Assembly: GCA_046496945.1 (NCBI GenBank)
Contig: JAWOGL010000170.1
Coordinates: forward strand, 1 to 16,130
DNA length: 16,130 nucleotides
Direction: 5' to 3'
DNA from: Desulfonatronovibrio sp046496945
GTDB lineage: Bacteria > Desulfobacterota > Desulfovibrionia > Desulfovibrionales > Desulfonatronovibrionaceae
Below are positions 6,831-15,041 of the stretch, one piece after another. The position numbers and the translations under genes were made by a program. Every line of letters begins with the position of its first letter. Positions within the stretch are counted from its first letter, which is position 1. The notes under the pieces were generated by a model that had not been told where the DNA came from, ran no database searches, and saw only the letters and a list, made by a program, of their open reading frames with translations.

Positions 6831-7763
6831 TCATGCGGCACTCAGGCCGTCTCTGTCCAGATAAGAAATTATGGTTTCCACTTTTTCGGGCAATTGAACT
6901 ATCTGTTGAATCCATGTCCAGAGATGATCAAAGCACGCTTCACTGCCTCCATTGGTGGAGTCAACCATTACACTCTGATAAATTCCGCTGAGATTTATTA
7001 CAGACTGTTCCGTGGGAAATGAAAAATCGAAATTCTTTAGACATCCGTCAATCCTGCTCATCAGGCCCATAAAACAATTATGATCGCAATCTCCTGAGAT
7101 TATACATATTCTTTCCTGATCAATCAGTCCTACATGATCGTAGTTCCTCAAGGACTGGCTGAGAAATCTCAGCATCATTTTTTTGGCCCTCTGCACGGTA
7201 TCCCTGCCCTGGTTTACTTCCATCCAGTCACGCCGCTCAAAATCAAGAACAGCCACTGAAAGCCAGGCATGTTGTCTGCCAAGGCGATTTACTTCTTCTT
7301 TCAATATTTTTTTTATGCCCAGCCTGTTCAGACTGTCTGTGTCCGGATCAAAGTAAAGCATTTGTCTTAGAAGATGCATTTCCCTCAAAGTCTGAAACCC
7401 AGATGCTACCCGCCACTCAAGTTCACACTCCAGGTAAGGTCTTATCAGAAAATCATGGCAATCCGGCTGATTTTCACAAATATTCACTCTTTGCCAGGGC
7501 TGGCCTGAAACAATCAGATATGAACAGTCCCTGCCTGCCTCCATTTGCCTTTTGCGGTAAATGCGGCAGAACTCAAGCCCGTCAATACCGCTGTCATCAG
7601 CTGAGACCAGCACCAGGGAAAAAGTCTCATCCTCCAGCATGGCCAATCCCTTGAAATGGGAATGAACTACTGTCAAATCCGTCCAGGTTTTTTTTAAAAT
7701 TTCAACAATTTCCGCGGCATGATCCTGGTCCGGTTCTACAATCAGAATTTTTTCATTAATCAT
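6831..7763 (-). CDS. Degenerate receiver-GGDEF regulator-like protein
   Basis: The 310-residue product has two recognisable but decayed signalling domains. Residues 1-122 follow a response-regulator receiver: ILIVEPDQ (6-13), LVLVSADDSGIDGLEF (50-65) and DFLIRPYLECELEWRV (104-119). The phospho-acceptor Asp is replaced by Ser54, the second acidic pocket residue by Pro11, and the conserved Lys by Arg108; S86 is kept. Residues 137-245 follow a GGDEF fold (DPDTDSLNRLG at 139-149, AVLDFERRDW at 171-180), but the GGDEF signature itself is replaced by the segment around LIDQERI (213-219). It should therefore neither be phosphorylated normally nor make cyclic-di-GMP. It follows the sensor kinase gene by 32 bases and may act as a protein-protein adaptor; that role is inference. 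Confidence 0.85.
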   Translation of the reverse strand: MINEKILIVEPDQDHAAEIVEILKKTWTDLTVVHSHFKGLAMLEDETFSLVLVSADDSGIDGLEFCRIYRKRQMEAGRDCSYLIVSGQPWQRVNICENQPDCHDFLIRPYLECELEWRVASGFQTLREMHLLRQMLYFDPDTDSLNRLGIKKILKEEVNRLGRQHAWLSVAVLDFERRDWMEVNQGRDTVQRAKKMMLRFLSQSLRNYDHVGLIDQERICIISGDCDHNCFMGLMSRIDGCLKNFDFSFPTEQSVINLSGIYQSVMVDSTNGGSEACFDHLWTWIQQIVQLPEKVETIISYLDRDGLSAA

Positions 7764-7795
7764 GGTTTTTCCATAATATCCAAGTGCTTAAAAAA

Positions 7796-10021
7796 TCAGG
7801 TGACATTCAGCGCCTGCCGGTTGAGTGCCGGAAACTCAATCACAAAAACCGTGCCTCTGGGCTTATTGCTTTTAACCCTCACATAACCCCCATGATCGGA
7901 CACAACCGACTTGACTATGGCCAGCCCAAGTCCGGTACCTTCTTTCTTGCTGGAGTAGTAGGGCTCAAACATTCTGGCCCTCTCTTCAGAACTCAGGCCC
8001 GGCCCATTGTCAGCCACTTCCACAAAAATTCTTCTCAGCTGCTGATCATAGTCAGCACTTATAATGACAACTCCTTCATCCACGGTATTCAATGCATCCG
8101 CCGCATTAAGAAACAGGTTTAGAAAAACCCTCTTAAGCGCGTCACGGTCGAAATTAAATTCAGGCAATGAAGACGCAAACTGCAGATTCCAGGAAATATT
8201 TTTGTGACTCTGCCTGAAGACGGCAACTACTTCTTCCAATAAAGTATCCAGGCGGTCAAGTCTTGGCTGAATCTCAGGCAGTTTGGCAAAAGCTGAAAAA
8301 TCCCTGACCATCTGCTGCATGTTTTCCACCTGCCTGATTATAAGCTGAGTACTCTGACTGAATGAAGGATCCTGAATCTGGCTGCTGAACTTCTTCTCCA
8401 GCCGCTGAGTTGCAAGCTTTATGGGAGTAAGGGGATTTTTTATTTCATGAGCTATGCGCTTGGCGACTTCACGCCAGGCAGCCAGACGCTGCATTTTCTC
8501 GAGCTCTGTAATGTCCTCAAACACTGCCACAATGCCGTAGTTTTCACTTTCCTCAGACTTGAGAATGACCGCGTTCACCAGAATTTTGACCATCTTCCCC
8601 TGAACATCAATATCCAGCTGCCTCTGCCATTGCGATTCAGGAAGATCACTTAACTGGTGCAGTACATCTTTAATTAGAACTCCATACTCTCCACCTACCA
8701 GATCAAGAGGATAACGTCCCAGCACTTTTTTGCCGTCCAATCCCAGAATAAACTCTGCAGCCTTGTTTACCGTGGTGATTCTTCCTTCGTGATCTACGGA
8801 AATAACTCCGGCTGTAATATTATCCAGCACGGCTTCCATATATGTGCCTCTGGCTTCAAGCTCCTGATTCTGGTCTCCCAGACGCTTGTTTACTTCTGTA
8901 ATATTCTGTTGAGAATTTTTCAGATCCATGGCCATCTTATTAAAGGATTTTACCAGCTGGCCTAGTTCATCATCAGCCTGGTCTTCCAGGCGGACATCCA
9001 GATCTCCCCTTGCTATCCTCTGAGTACCATCGGCCAGGGCCATAACCGGCTGGGATATCTCCCTGGAAAGCTTGAAACCATACCAGATGGAACCGAAAAT
9101 AATCAACAGGGTAATAACGGCAAGTATAGTATAAAGAGCCACCTTCAGGGGATACTTGATAGTCTCCATCTTTCTGTACTCGTCCAGTCCATGAACTATG
9201 CCCTCAAGCCTGGCCAGAAGCCCGGGCTCCACCTTCTGCCCTACCACCAGAAATCCGGTTTTGGCCTTGTCCACCGGATGAACACCTATTACCAGGTCAC
9301 CTGTCTCACTGGGCCACAGGCCTGTCCAGTAAGCCGGTCTTTCCAGAATATCCGCCCATGGAATATTCTCCTTTATTTTGGGCCAGTGTTCATCCCACTC
9401 ATCATCCGCAACCCAGTTCTGCTCTCTCAAACCTGGAGTAATAACACCTAAGAGGGTAATATCATACTCTCTGCTCTTTTTTTCTTTTAAAAAGGCTTCC
9501 ATGGCCTGGCCGCCCCACAAAAATTCATTCTGGCGAATCTGGTCCAGAGTTGCTTCTGACCTGACCTCCAGGCCCTTTTTCACTGAATTATAAAAAAGCT
9601 GACCCACTTCAAGGGCCTGGTTCATGGAACTGGCAACCTGTTCTTTGAACCAGTAGTCAACCGACGTCTGAACAAAACGCACAGCAATAAAAAACATAAG
9701 CAAAACCGGAATAATGGACATGGATACAAACGCCAGAACCAGGCGGGTGCGAAGCTTAGCCCCCAGCACTTTCCTTCTGCGCTCGATAATCAGCTTGAAA
9801 ACATTTCTGACCACCAGAAAAAGAACAACCAGAAGCAAAATAAAATTGAGATTGAAAAAAGCCAGAAAAAGGTAGGAATCAACGCCGAAATACCTGAGTT
9901 CAACCCAGGTCAACAGACCAATAAGACCAACCGCGGCAAGGACAAGCAGGAACTCTCTGCGTCTTTTTTTCTTTTCCCGGTGCTGAGAACTGCTGACAGG
10001 TATCTCGTAATGATCAGTCAT
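7796..10021 (-). CDS. NtrY-like sensor histidine kinase
   Basis: This 741-residue membrane kinase has the NtrY architecture. Hydrophobic segments lie at about 24-41, 50-71, 94-115 and 293-314, with a periplasmic sensing region between the last two. A HAMP domain (about 315-370), a PAS domain (about 390-505, VLDNITAGVISVD), a HisKA domain with H525 in AHEIKNPLTP, and an HATPase domain follow. The ATP site shows the N box around N639, DNGPG (671-675) and GTGLGL (695-700). All key residues for autophosphorylation are present. Its ligand is unknown. The ATG overlaps the stop of the DUF4390 gene by 8 bases. NtrY kinases usually act with a sigma54-activating NtrX regulator; none is in this window, and the adjacent regulator-like gene is degenerate. 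Confidence 0.93.
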   Translation of the reverse strand: MTDHYEIPVSSSQHREKKKRRREFLLVLAAVGLIGLLTWVELRYFGVDSYLFLAFFNLNFILLLVVLFLVVRNVFKLIIERRRKVLGAKLRTRLVLAFVSMSIIPVLLMFFIAVRFVQTSVDYWFKEQVASSMNQALEVGQLFYNSVKKGLEVRSEATLDQIRQNEFLWGGQAMEAFLKEKKSREYDITLLGVITPGLREQNWVADDEWDEHWPKIKENIPWADILERPAYWTGLWPSETGDLVIGVHPVDKAKTGFLVVGQKVEPGLLARLEGIVHGLDEYRKMETIKYPLKVALYTILAVITLLIIFGSIWYGFKLSREISQPVMALADGTQRIARGDLDVRLEDQADDELGQLVKSFNKMAMDLKNSQQNITEVNKRLGDQNQELEARGTYMEAVLDNITAGVISVDHEGRITTVNKAAEFILGLDGKKVLGRYPLDLVGGEYGVLIKDVLHQLSDLPESQWQRQLDIDVQGKMVKILVNAVILKSEESENYGIVAVFEDITELEKMQRLAAWREVAKRIAHEIKNPLTPIKLATQRLEKKFSSQIQDPSFSQSTQLIIRQVENMQQMVRDFSAFAKLPEIQPRLDRLDTLLEEVVAVFRQSHKNISWNLQFASSLPEFNFDRDALKRVFLNLFLNAADALNTVDEGVVIISADYDQQLRRIFVEVADNGPGLSSEERARMFEPYYSSKKEGTGLGLAIVKSVVSDHGGYVRVKSNKPRGTVFVIEFPALNRQALNVT

Positions 10022-10589
10022 ATTGCTTCAGGGAAAATTCCATTTCATAATGAATGGATCCGGCCAGATCCCAGGACCAGAAAAAAAGGGTTCTTTTAAT
10101 CCACTTGGGAATACTTCTGGATATGAGTTTTACCTGAATTCTTACAATATATTTTTTCTCTGTTTGAAGCGGCTCCAAAGGCAGCAATTCTATATCCATA
10201 TCCTCAAACAACTCCAGAAATTCTTTTTTCCCAAAGCTGTCCAGGGTTCTTTTCTGATCAGGAAAAACAACAATATAATCTTCAGCCAGAAGGTTTTTTT
10301 CCATTTCAATATTGATTTTTTTGTGTACTATTGCCTGGTCCCAGAAAAGCGTCCGGTTTTCCAGAACACTTACTTCACAAACCAAAGCTAACTCGGCGCC
10401 ATTTTCCAGGGCGCTGGCGATTTTGTCAAAATCATCAATCTCAACGGAAAATCTGGCCAACAGATTATTTTCGCGGGTATCCAGAACAAAACTTGAGAGG
10501 TCCAGATTCTGGGAAAAGGCCGGCTTGGACTGAACCAGAAACACCGGCATCATGATGGAAATCAGGATGAATATGAATTGTTTTTTCAT
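10014..10589 (-). CDS. DUF4390 exported protein
   Basis: The 191-residue product resembles DUF4390 proteins, which commonly precede NtrY-like kinases. It starts with a signal peptide (MKKQFIFILISIMMPVFL, probable cleavage after AFS near residue 26), so it should be periplasmic. The mature part is beta-rich, with features typical of the group: ARFSVEIDDF, a 'W..a..hkkI' strand, an EDYIVVFPDQ strand, a helix EFLELFEDM, the LLPLEPL segment and SRSIPKWIKRTLFFWSW near the end. Its role is unknown; the 8-bp overlap (ATGACTGA) with the kinase gene suggests that both act in one signalling unit, perhaps as a periplasmic partner (inference). No clear Shine-Dalgarno precedes the ATG. The upstream region is interrupted by an inserted element 29 bases from the start. 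Confidence 0.85.
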   Translation of the reverse strand: MKKQFIFILISIMMPVFLVQSKPAFSQNLDLSSFVLDTRENNLLARFSVEIDDFDKIASALENGAELALVCEVSVLENRTLFWDQAIVHKKINIEMEKNLLAEDYIVVFPDQKRTLDSFGKKEFLELFEDMDIELLPLEPLQTEKKYIVRIQVKLISRSIPKWIKRTLFFWSWDLAGSIHYEMEFSLKQYD

Positions 10590-10606
10590 TATTTCAATGG
10601 TTTAAA

Positions 10607-10612
10607 ATTATA
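10607..10612 (-). promoter_or_regulatory. TATAAT box before the DUF4390 gene, at the insertion boundary
   Basis: On the minus strand a perfect TATAAT lies 17 bases before the DUF4390 ATG, partly inside the target duplication of the inserted element. No good -35 is found at 16-18 bases; TTTACA in the terminal repeat (10635-10640) is 22 bases away. It may be a promoter remnant or a chance match. Confidence 0.25.
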
Positions 10613-10618
10613 TGCCAA
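10610..10618. repeat. Target site duplication, left copy
   Basis: ATATGCCAA here is repeated exactly in the same orientation at 10801-10809, directly bordering both ends of the inserted element. This is the signature of a transposition event with a 9-base staggered cut. Confidence 0.9.
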
Positions 10619-10800
10619 GGGAGCATTACCCGTTTGTAAATGACAAAACCGGATCAAAGCCTGAAACTTTATGCTTGGCAAAGGGACTGGCTCTCCCGGC
10701 ATTTATTTTTCAAATTTGTTTCCTGCTCAATAAAAAATAAGTGCCGGGGTGCCTGTCCCAAGCATCAAAATGGTTCTGTTTACAAACGGGTAATGCTCCC
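10619..10800. mobile_element. MITE-like non-autonomous insertion element, 182 bp
   Basis: The element has perfect 22-bp terminal inverted repeats (10619-10640 and 10779-10800, beginning GGGAGCATTACCCG) and is flanked by 9-bp direct repeats. It has no coding capacity, so it must have been moved by a transposase in trans. A 9-bp duplication occurs in several transposase families (for example IS4-type and IS1), and the family cannot be assigned from this alone. Internally a second, imperfect inverted repeat (10671-10710 with 10731-10765) would fold into a long hairpin. It lies between dapB and the DUF4390-kinase genes and may separate two former parts of one operon. Confidence 0.9.
10671..10765. 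repeat. Nested imperfect hairpin within the MITE
   Basis: ATGCTTGG at 10671-10678 pairs with CCAAGCAT at 10758-10765, and GGGAC...CCCGGCATTTATTTTT at 10683-10710 pairs with few mismatches with 10731-10759, leaving an A/T-rich loop near 10711-10730. The half-site GTGCCTGTCCC (10749-10759 region) resembles REP hairpins that associate with REP-associated tyrosine transposases; this comparison is from general familiarity, not a search. Confidence 0.7.
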
Positions 10801-10809
10801 ATATGCCAA
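10801..10809. repeat. Target site duplication, right copy
   Basis: ATATGCCAA, identical to 10610-10618, immediately follows the right terminal inverted repeat. Confidence 0.9.
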
Positions 10810-10866
10810 CATGTCTGGAACATAAAAGACAGCGCGTACTTCGCCCGCGTCACAATGTTCAGCAAG

Positions 10867-11649
10867 TTAAGATAAAAGATCAGTCATGGAATACAGCTTA
10901 CCAGGGTCTTTTCCAAACAGCCATTTAGCCGCCCGGATTGCTCCATGGGCAAAAGTTTCCCTGGAATGCGCCCGGTGGGTTATTTCAATTCTTTCCCCGG
11001 GTCCCAGAAAATACATGGTGTGATCCCCCACCACGTCACCGCCGCGCAGGGTCTGCACTCCCATCTCATCATCCTTTCTCTCACCGATGATTCCTTTTCG
11101 TGAAAAAACCCCCTGTTTTTCCAGATCCATGCCCCTGGCTTCAGCCAGTTTCCTGGCCAGCATAAGCGCGGTCCCGGAAGGCGCGTCCTTTTTGAATTTA
11201 TGGTGTATTTCCATAAGCTCCAGGTCATATTCTTCGCCTAAAAGACCAGCCAGTTCAGGCAGCAGCCGCAGCAGAACATTAATTCCCACACTCATGTTCG
11301 GGGCCCAGAAAATAGGAGCCTTATGTGCAAACTTTTCCAGTTTTGTCAGCTGTTCCGGAGTGAATCCGGTAGTACCCATGACAGCGGCGCTCCCTTTCCG
11401 GGCGCATACCGCGGCAACATCCAGACTGCTTTCAGGCGAGGTAAAATCAATAATCACGCATTTGCCGATCCTGGAAATGATTTCCGTAAGATCACTTCCA
11501 AAAGGGCAATCATACCTTTCCAGGCCTTTGAGATTATCAGTTCTTTCCACTACTCCAGCCAATTCCAGAGAAGAGTCTTCCTGTATCAGTCCGGCAATAG
11601 TTCTGCCCATCCGACCGTTGACACCGGTTACCACTATTTTTTTATCCAT
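10867..11649 (-). CDS. dapB: 4-hydroxy-tetrahydrodipicolinate reductase
   Basis: DapB reduces the 4-hydroxy-tetrahydrodipicolinate made by DapA to tetrahydrodipicolinate with NAD(P)H, on the route to diaminopimelate and lysine. The 260-residue product has the N-terminal nucleotide-binding motif VTGVNGRMGRTI (7-18), the MGTTGF segment (91-96), APNMSVGINV (116-125) and the catalytic signature EIHHKFKKDAPSGTA (147-161) with H149-H150 and K154. GERIEITHRAHSRETFAHGA near the end is also typical. The ATG is preceded 5 bases upstream by AAGGAG. It follows ligA by 21 bases, so both are probably cotranscribed. The other lysine genes are not in the window. Confidence 0.97.
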   Translation of the reverse strand: MDKKIVVTGVNGRMGRTIAGLIQEDSSLELAGVVERTDNLKGLERYDCPFGSDLTEIISRIGKCVIIDFTSPESSLDVAAVCARKGSAAVMGTTGFTPEQLTKLEKFAHKAPIFWAPNMSVGINVLLRLLPELAGLLGEEYDLELMEIHHKFKKDAPSGTALMLARKLAEARGMDLEKQGVFSRKGIIGERKDDEMGVQTLRGGDVVGDHTMYFLGPGERIEITHRAHSRETFAHGAIRAAKWLFGKDPGKLYSMTDLLS

Positions 11650-11670
11650 AAAAACTCCTTTATTGCCTAA

Positions 11671-13695
11671 TCAGGTTTTTATCAATTTCAAAAACTCGTC
11701 CTGTCCTATAATTCTCAACCCCAAAGCCCTGGCCCGGTCCAGCTTGGAACCTGGATTTTCTCCGGCAACCACGTAATCTATCTTGCCGGAAACAGAACCT
11801 GAAACTTTACCTCCGCCTGATTCCACCATTGCCCTGGCCTGATCACGGGAAATTTCCGAAAGTCCACCGGTAAAAACAAACTTCAGATTACGAAAAGGCT
11901 GATCACGGGGCTCTTTCATCCCGCTTACAGGCCACAAACCCAGCTGTCTGAAATCTTCAATTAATTCCTTATTGTCAGGATTACTGAAAAAACTGACTAT
12001 TGATGAAGCCACCTCCGGACCGATATCCGGTATGGTTTGCAGCAAAACCTCATCAGCCGCTGCAAGCTCGTCCAGATCCCGGAAATTCAGAGCCAGACTT
12101 TTGGCTGTTTGCTGACCTACATGCCTGATGCCAAGCCCAAAAATAAGTCTTGGCAGAGTAATGTTTCTTTTGGCTCTATCAATTGCCTCCAGGAGATTGC
12201 CGGCTGATTTTTCACCCATTCGCTCCAGACTCAGTAGATCCTGTTTTCCCAGACGAAACAGATCAGTCAGTTTTTTAACCAGCTGCCGGTCAACGAATAT
12301 TTTTATCCACTTCCCGCCCAGACCTTCGATATCCAATGCCTGCCTGCCTGCAAAATGCGCAAGACCCTGTTCCAGCCTGGCCGGACAGGAAAGATTCACG
12401 CAGCGGCGAACCGCTTCATTTTTTATCCTTACAACCGGACTGTGGCAGGCTGGACATGACTGCGGAAAAATAAACTCGGTCTCCCGGCCGGTACGTTCTT
12501 CCTGAAAAGGGCCCAGAACTTCCGGGATTACATCACCGGCCCTCTGCACCAGGACCATGTCTCCAATTTTCAAATCCTTGGCCCTGATTTCGTTTTCATT
12601 ATGCAAAGTAGCCCTGGATACTACAGCTCCTCCAACATTAACAGGAGCAAGACGGGCTACAGGAGTGAGTGCTCCGGTCCTGCCCACCTGAATACTGATG
12701 TTTTCCAGCCTGGTTTTTTTCTGCATGGCCGGGAACTTTAGGGCTATGGCCCACCGGGGTGATCTGGCTGTAAAACCCAGATGGTTCTGCAAGGCGGTAT
12801 CATTTACCTTGATTACCAGTCCGTCAATATCAAACGGGGCATCATGTCTGCCCGCAGCCAGTTTCTGATAATACTCTTCAATTTCGTGAATATTTTTACA
12901 TATTTTTCCGCCGGGAACAGTGACGATCCCGGACGCGTTCAGCCCGCCCGCAGCCTCGCTTTGAGCGGTCCATTGATCTTCAGTTCTGAAACGAACCAGC
13001 CCAACTCCATAAGCAAAAAAATAAAGGGGTCTGGTTGCGGTTATTCTTGAATCAAGCTGGCGCACCGAACCCGCTGCAGCGTTTCTGGGGTTGGCAAATA
13101 CTTTTTCCCCCTTTTCAATCTTAAGCGCGTTGAGTCTTTGAAAATCCTGGCGGGGAATTACAACCTCTCCGCGAACTTCAAGGTACTCAGGAGCGTTCTG
13201 TTTATCCAGGAGCCTGAGGGGCAGATTTCTTATGGTTCTTACATTGCCGGTTACGTCTTCTCCGGTAATTCCATCTCCTCTGGTGCATGCGCCGGAAAAA
13301 TATCCTGATTCGTAAATTACCTCCACTGCCAGACCGTCCAGCTTGGGCTCAACCCAGAAATCAAAATCATCACGCCCTGCCAGCCTTCTGATCCTGGTTA
13401 TGAACAAGCTTACTTCTTCCAGGGAAAAACAATTATCCAGGCTGTACATGGGCAGGGAATGCTTTCTGGAAACAAAGGCCGGGGCCGGTTTCCCGCCGAC
13501 TTTCCGGGTGGGAGAGGCAGGATGATCAAATCCGGGATATTTTTTCTCCAGATAAACCAGCTCTTTAAAAAGCCGGTCATACTCTTCATCCCTGATCTCC
13601 GGATCATCCAGAACATAATAAAGATGATTATGACGCTCAATAACCTGCCTGAGCGTATTTATCCGGTTCTCTATTTCCTGGAGATCATTGTCCAT
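11671..13695 (-). CDS. ligA: NAD-dependent DNA ligase
   Basis: LigA seals nicks in duplex DNA using NAD+ during replication and repair. All domains are present in 674 residues, the usual length: the N-terminal Ia region with the YY...YD pattern (26-40), the adenylation domain with K118 in EPKLDG (116-121) as the AMP acceptor, DGLVIKVN (291-298), the OB fold (about 330-400, QVGRTGALTP), a four-Cys zinc site (C414, C417, C432, C437), helix-hairpin-helix repeats (about 455-570) and a C-terminal BRCT domain (about 602-674, FVFTGGLSEISRDQA). A moderate Shine-Dalgarno (GCAGGAT) precedes the ATG. It stands between proA (72 bases away) and dapB. Nothing suggests truncation or decay. Confidence 0.98.
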   Translation of the reverse strand: MDNDLQEIENRINTLRQVIERHNHLYYVLDDPEIRDEEYDRLFKELVYLEKKYPGFDHPASPTRKVGGKPAPAFVSRKHSLPMYSLDNCFSLEEVSLFITRIRRLAGRDDFDFWVEPKLDGLAVEVIYESGYFSGACTRGDGITGEDVTGNVRTIRNLPLRLLDKQNAPEYLEVRGEVVIPRQDFQRLNALKIEKGEKVFANPRNAAAGSVRQLDSRITATRPLYFFAYGVGLVRFRTEDQWTAQSEAAGGLNASGIVTVPGGKICKNIHEIEEYYQKLAAGRHDAPFDIDGLVIKVNDTALQNHLGFTARSPRWAIALKFPAMQKKTRLENISIQVGRTGALTPVARLAPVNVGGAVVSRATLHNENEIRAKDLKIGDMVLVQRAGDVIPEVLGPFQEERTGRETEFIFPQSCPACHSPVVRIKNEAVRRCVNLSCPARLEQGLAHFAGRQALDIEGLGGKWIKIFVDRQLVKKLTDLFRLGKQDLLSLERMGEKSAGNLLEAIDRAKRNITLPRLIFGLGIRHVGQQTAKSLALNFRDLDELAAADEVLLQTIPDIGPEVASSIVSFFSNPDNKELIEDFRQLGLWPVSGMKEPRDQPFRNLKFVFTGGLSEISRDQARAMVESGGGKVSGSVSGKIDYVVAGENPGSKLDRARALGLRIIGQDEFLKLIKT

Positions 13696-13767
13696 GAACA
13701 GATCCTGCCTTGCTCTGTACCGGATCAGGACACCCGAAAATACACTCTTGTTCCCGGCGCATGCTCA

Positions 13768-15027
13768 TCACTCTCTGACCTGTCCCTCACCCAGCACGAC
13801 AAATTTAGCGCTGGTTAATTCCTTGACACCCATTGGACCGTATGCATGCAGTTTGGAAGTGGAAATACCTATTTCCGCGCCCAGGCCGAACTCTCCGCCG
13901 TCATTAAACCTGGTGGAAGCATTCACCAGGACCGCGGAGGCGTCAACCTCACGGATAAAACGCATGGCCCTTAAATAATCACCAGTCAGAATCGCTTCGG
14001 AATGATTGGAACCATACCTGCTAATATGATCCTGAGCCTGAGACTGGGAGTCCACAACCTTTACTGCCAGGGTAAGGGACAGATATTCAAAGCCCCAATC
14101 CTGTTCAGTGGCAGGTGAGGCGTTTTCGCCGAGCAGATGCAGGGAATCTCTGCATGCTCTGAATCTGACTCCGGCCTGCCCGAGTTTCTGAGCCATCATG
14201 GGCAAAAAGACAGGAGCTGCTTCCTTGTGAACCAGAAGACATTCCAAAGCGTTGCATACCCCGGGCCTCTGGACCTTGGCGTTATTAACGATTTCCAGGG
14301 CCTGATTAAAGTCCGCGTCTTTATGGACATAAATATGGCAGACTCCTTTATAATGCTTCAAAACAGGCATTTTGGCTTCATCTACCACCGCCCGGATCAG
14401 ACCTTCTCCTCCCCGGGGAATAACCACATCAATATACTCATCAAGACCCAGCATTACTTTGACAGCTTCCCGGTCTGCTGTCGGCAGTACTGATACCCCT
14501 TTTTCAGGAAGACCTGATTCTTTCAGGGCCCTGGATATAAGTTCAGCCAGACACCTGTTTGAATTAAAGGCTTCAGAACCACCGCGCAGAATGACTGCAT
14601 TTCCGGCCTTAAGGCAGAGTATGGCTGAATCAATGGTTACATTGGGCCTTGATTCATAAATTATGGCAATGACCCCCAGGGGCACCCTCATCCGTCCGAC
14701 CATTATCCCGGAAGGCCTTTTTTGCATGCCTTCAATAGCTCCCACCGGATCAGCCATGGCAGCCACTTCTTCACAGGCCCTGGCCATTGACTCAACAGTT
14801 TCAGGGACAATTTTCAACCGTTCAATCCTGGCCTTGTCCAGGTTCTTATGGACGGCTTCTTTCAGATCCTGGCTGTTGGCTTGCACAATCTCATTTTCAC
14901 TGGACCTTAACAAAGCAGCCAGGGTCTTCAGGGCCTTGTCTTTCACAGAAGCATCAGCTTTAGCCAGAATCTTTGCAGCCTGTTTTGTCTCCCGGGCCAG
15001 ATGAATGATGCTGTCTTTGATATTCAT
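13768..15027 (-). CDS. proA: Glutamate-5-semialdehyde dehydrogenase (gamma-glutamyl phosphate reductase)
   Basis: ProA reduces gamma-glutamyl phosphate to glutamate-5-semialdehyde with NADPH, the second step of proline synthesis. It belongs to the aldehyde dehydrogenase superfamily: YESRPNVTIDSAILCLKAGN (cofactor region), VILRGGSEAFNSNR, VIPRGGEGLI, and the catalytic Cys258 in QRPGVCNALE. The C-terminal region STRFNDGGEFGLGAEIGIST and KLHAYGPMGVKELT is characteristic of the family. The start at 15027 has GGAGGA 8 bases upstream and gives 419 residues, the expected length; the frame is open to 15144, but that 39-residue extension is basic and unlike the family. proB, the partner kinase gene, is not in the window. 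Confidence 0.96.
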   Translation of the reverse strand: MNIKDSIIHLARETKQAAKILAKADASVKDKALKTLAALLRSSENEIVQANSQDLKEAVHKNLDKARIERLKIVPETVESMARACEEVAAMADPVGAIEGMQKRPSGIMVGRMRVPLGVIAIIYESRPNVTIDSAILCLKAGNAVILRGGSEAFNSNRCLAELISRALKESGLPEKGVSVLPTADREAVKVMLGLDEYIDVVIPRGGEGLIRAVVDEAKMPVLKHYKGVCHIYVHKDADFNQALEIVNNAKVQRPGVCNALECLLVHKEAAPVFLPMMAQKLGQAGVRFRACRDSLHLLGENASPATEQDWGFEYLSLTLAVKVVDSQSQAQDHISRYGSNHSEAILTGDYLRAMRFIREVDASAVLVNASTRFNDGGEFGLGAEIGISTSKLHAYGPMGVKELTSAKFVVLGEGQVRE

Positions 15028-15035
15028 GATATATA

Positions 15036-15041
15036 TCCTCC
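15036..15041 (-). promoter_or_regulatory. Ribosome binding site fixing the proA start
   Basis: GGAGGA on the minus strand lies 8 bases before the ATG at 15027. It argues against the longer reading frame that opens at 15144. Confidence 0.8.

Noticed and set aside
10810..10866. Terminator after dapB
   Set aside because: Only short, interrupted GC pairings are visible, with no T run of useful length on the minus strand.
11087..11776. A 229-codon open frame on the plus strand
   Set aside because: It lies antisense to dapB, whose catalytic motifs are intact, and its translation is serine-rich without any recognisable domain. It is a shadow frame.
13459..13818. Plus-strand frame over the ligA-proA junction
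   Set aside because: It overlaps two well-supported minus-strand genes and has no domain features.
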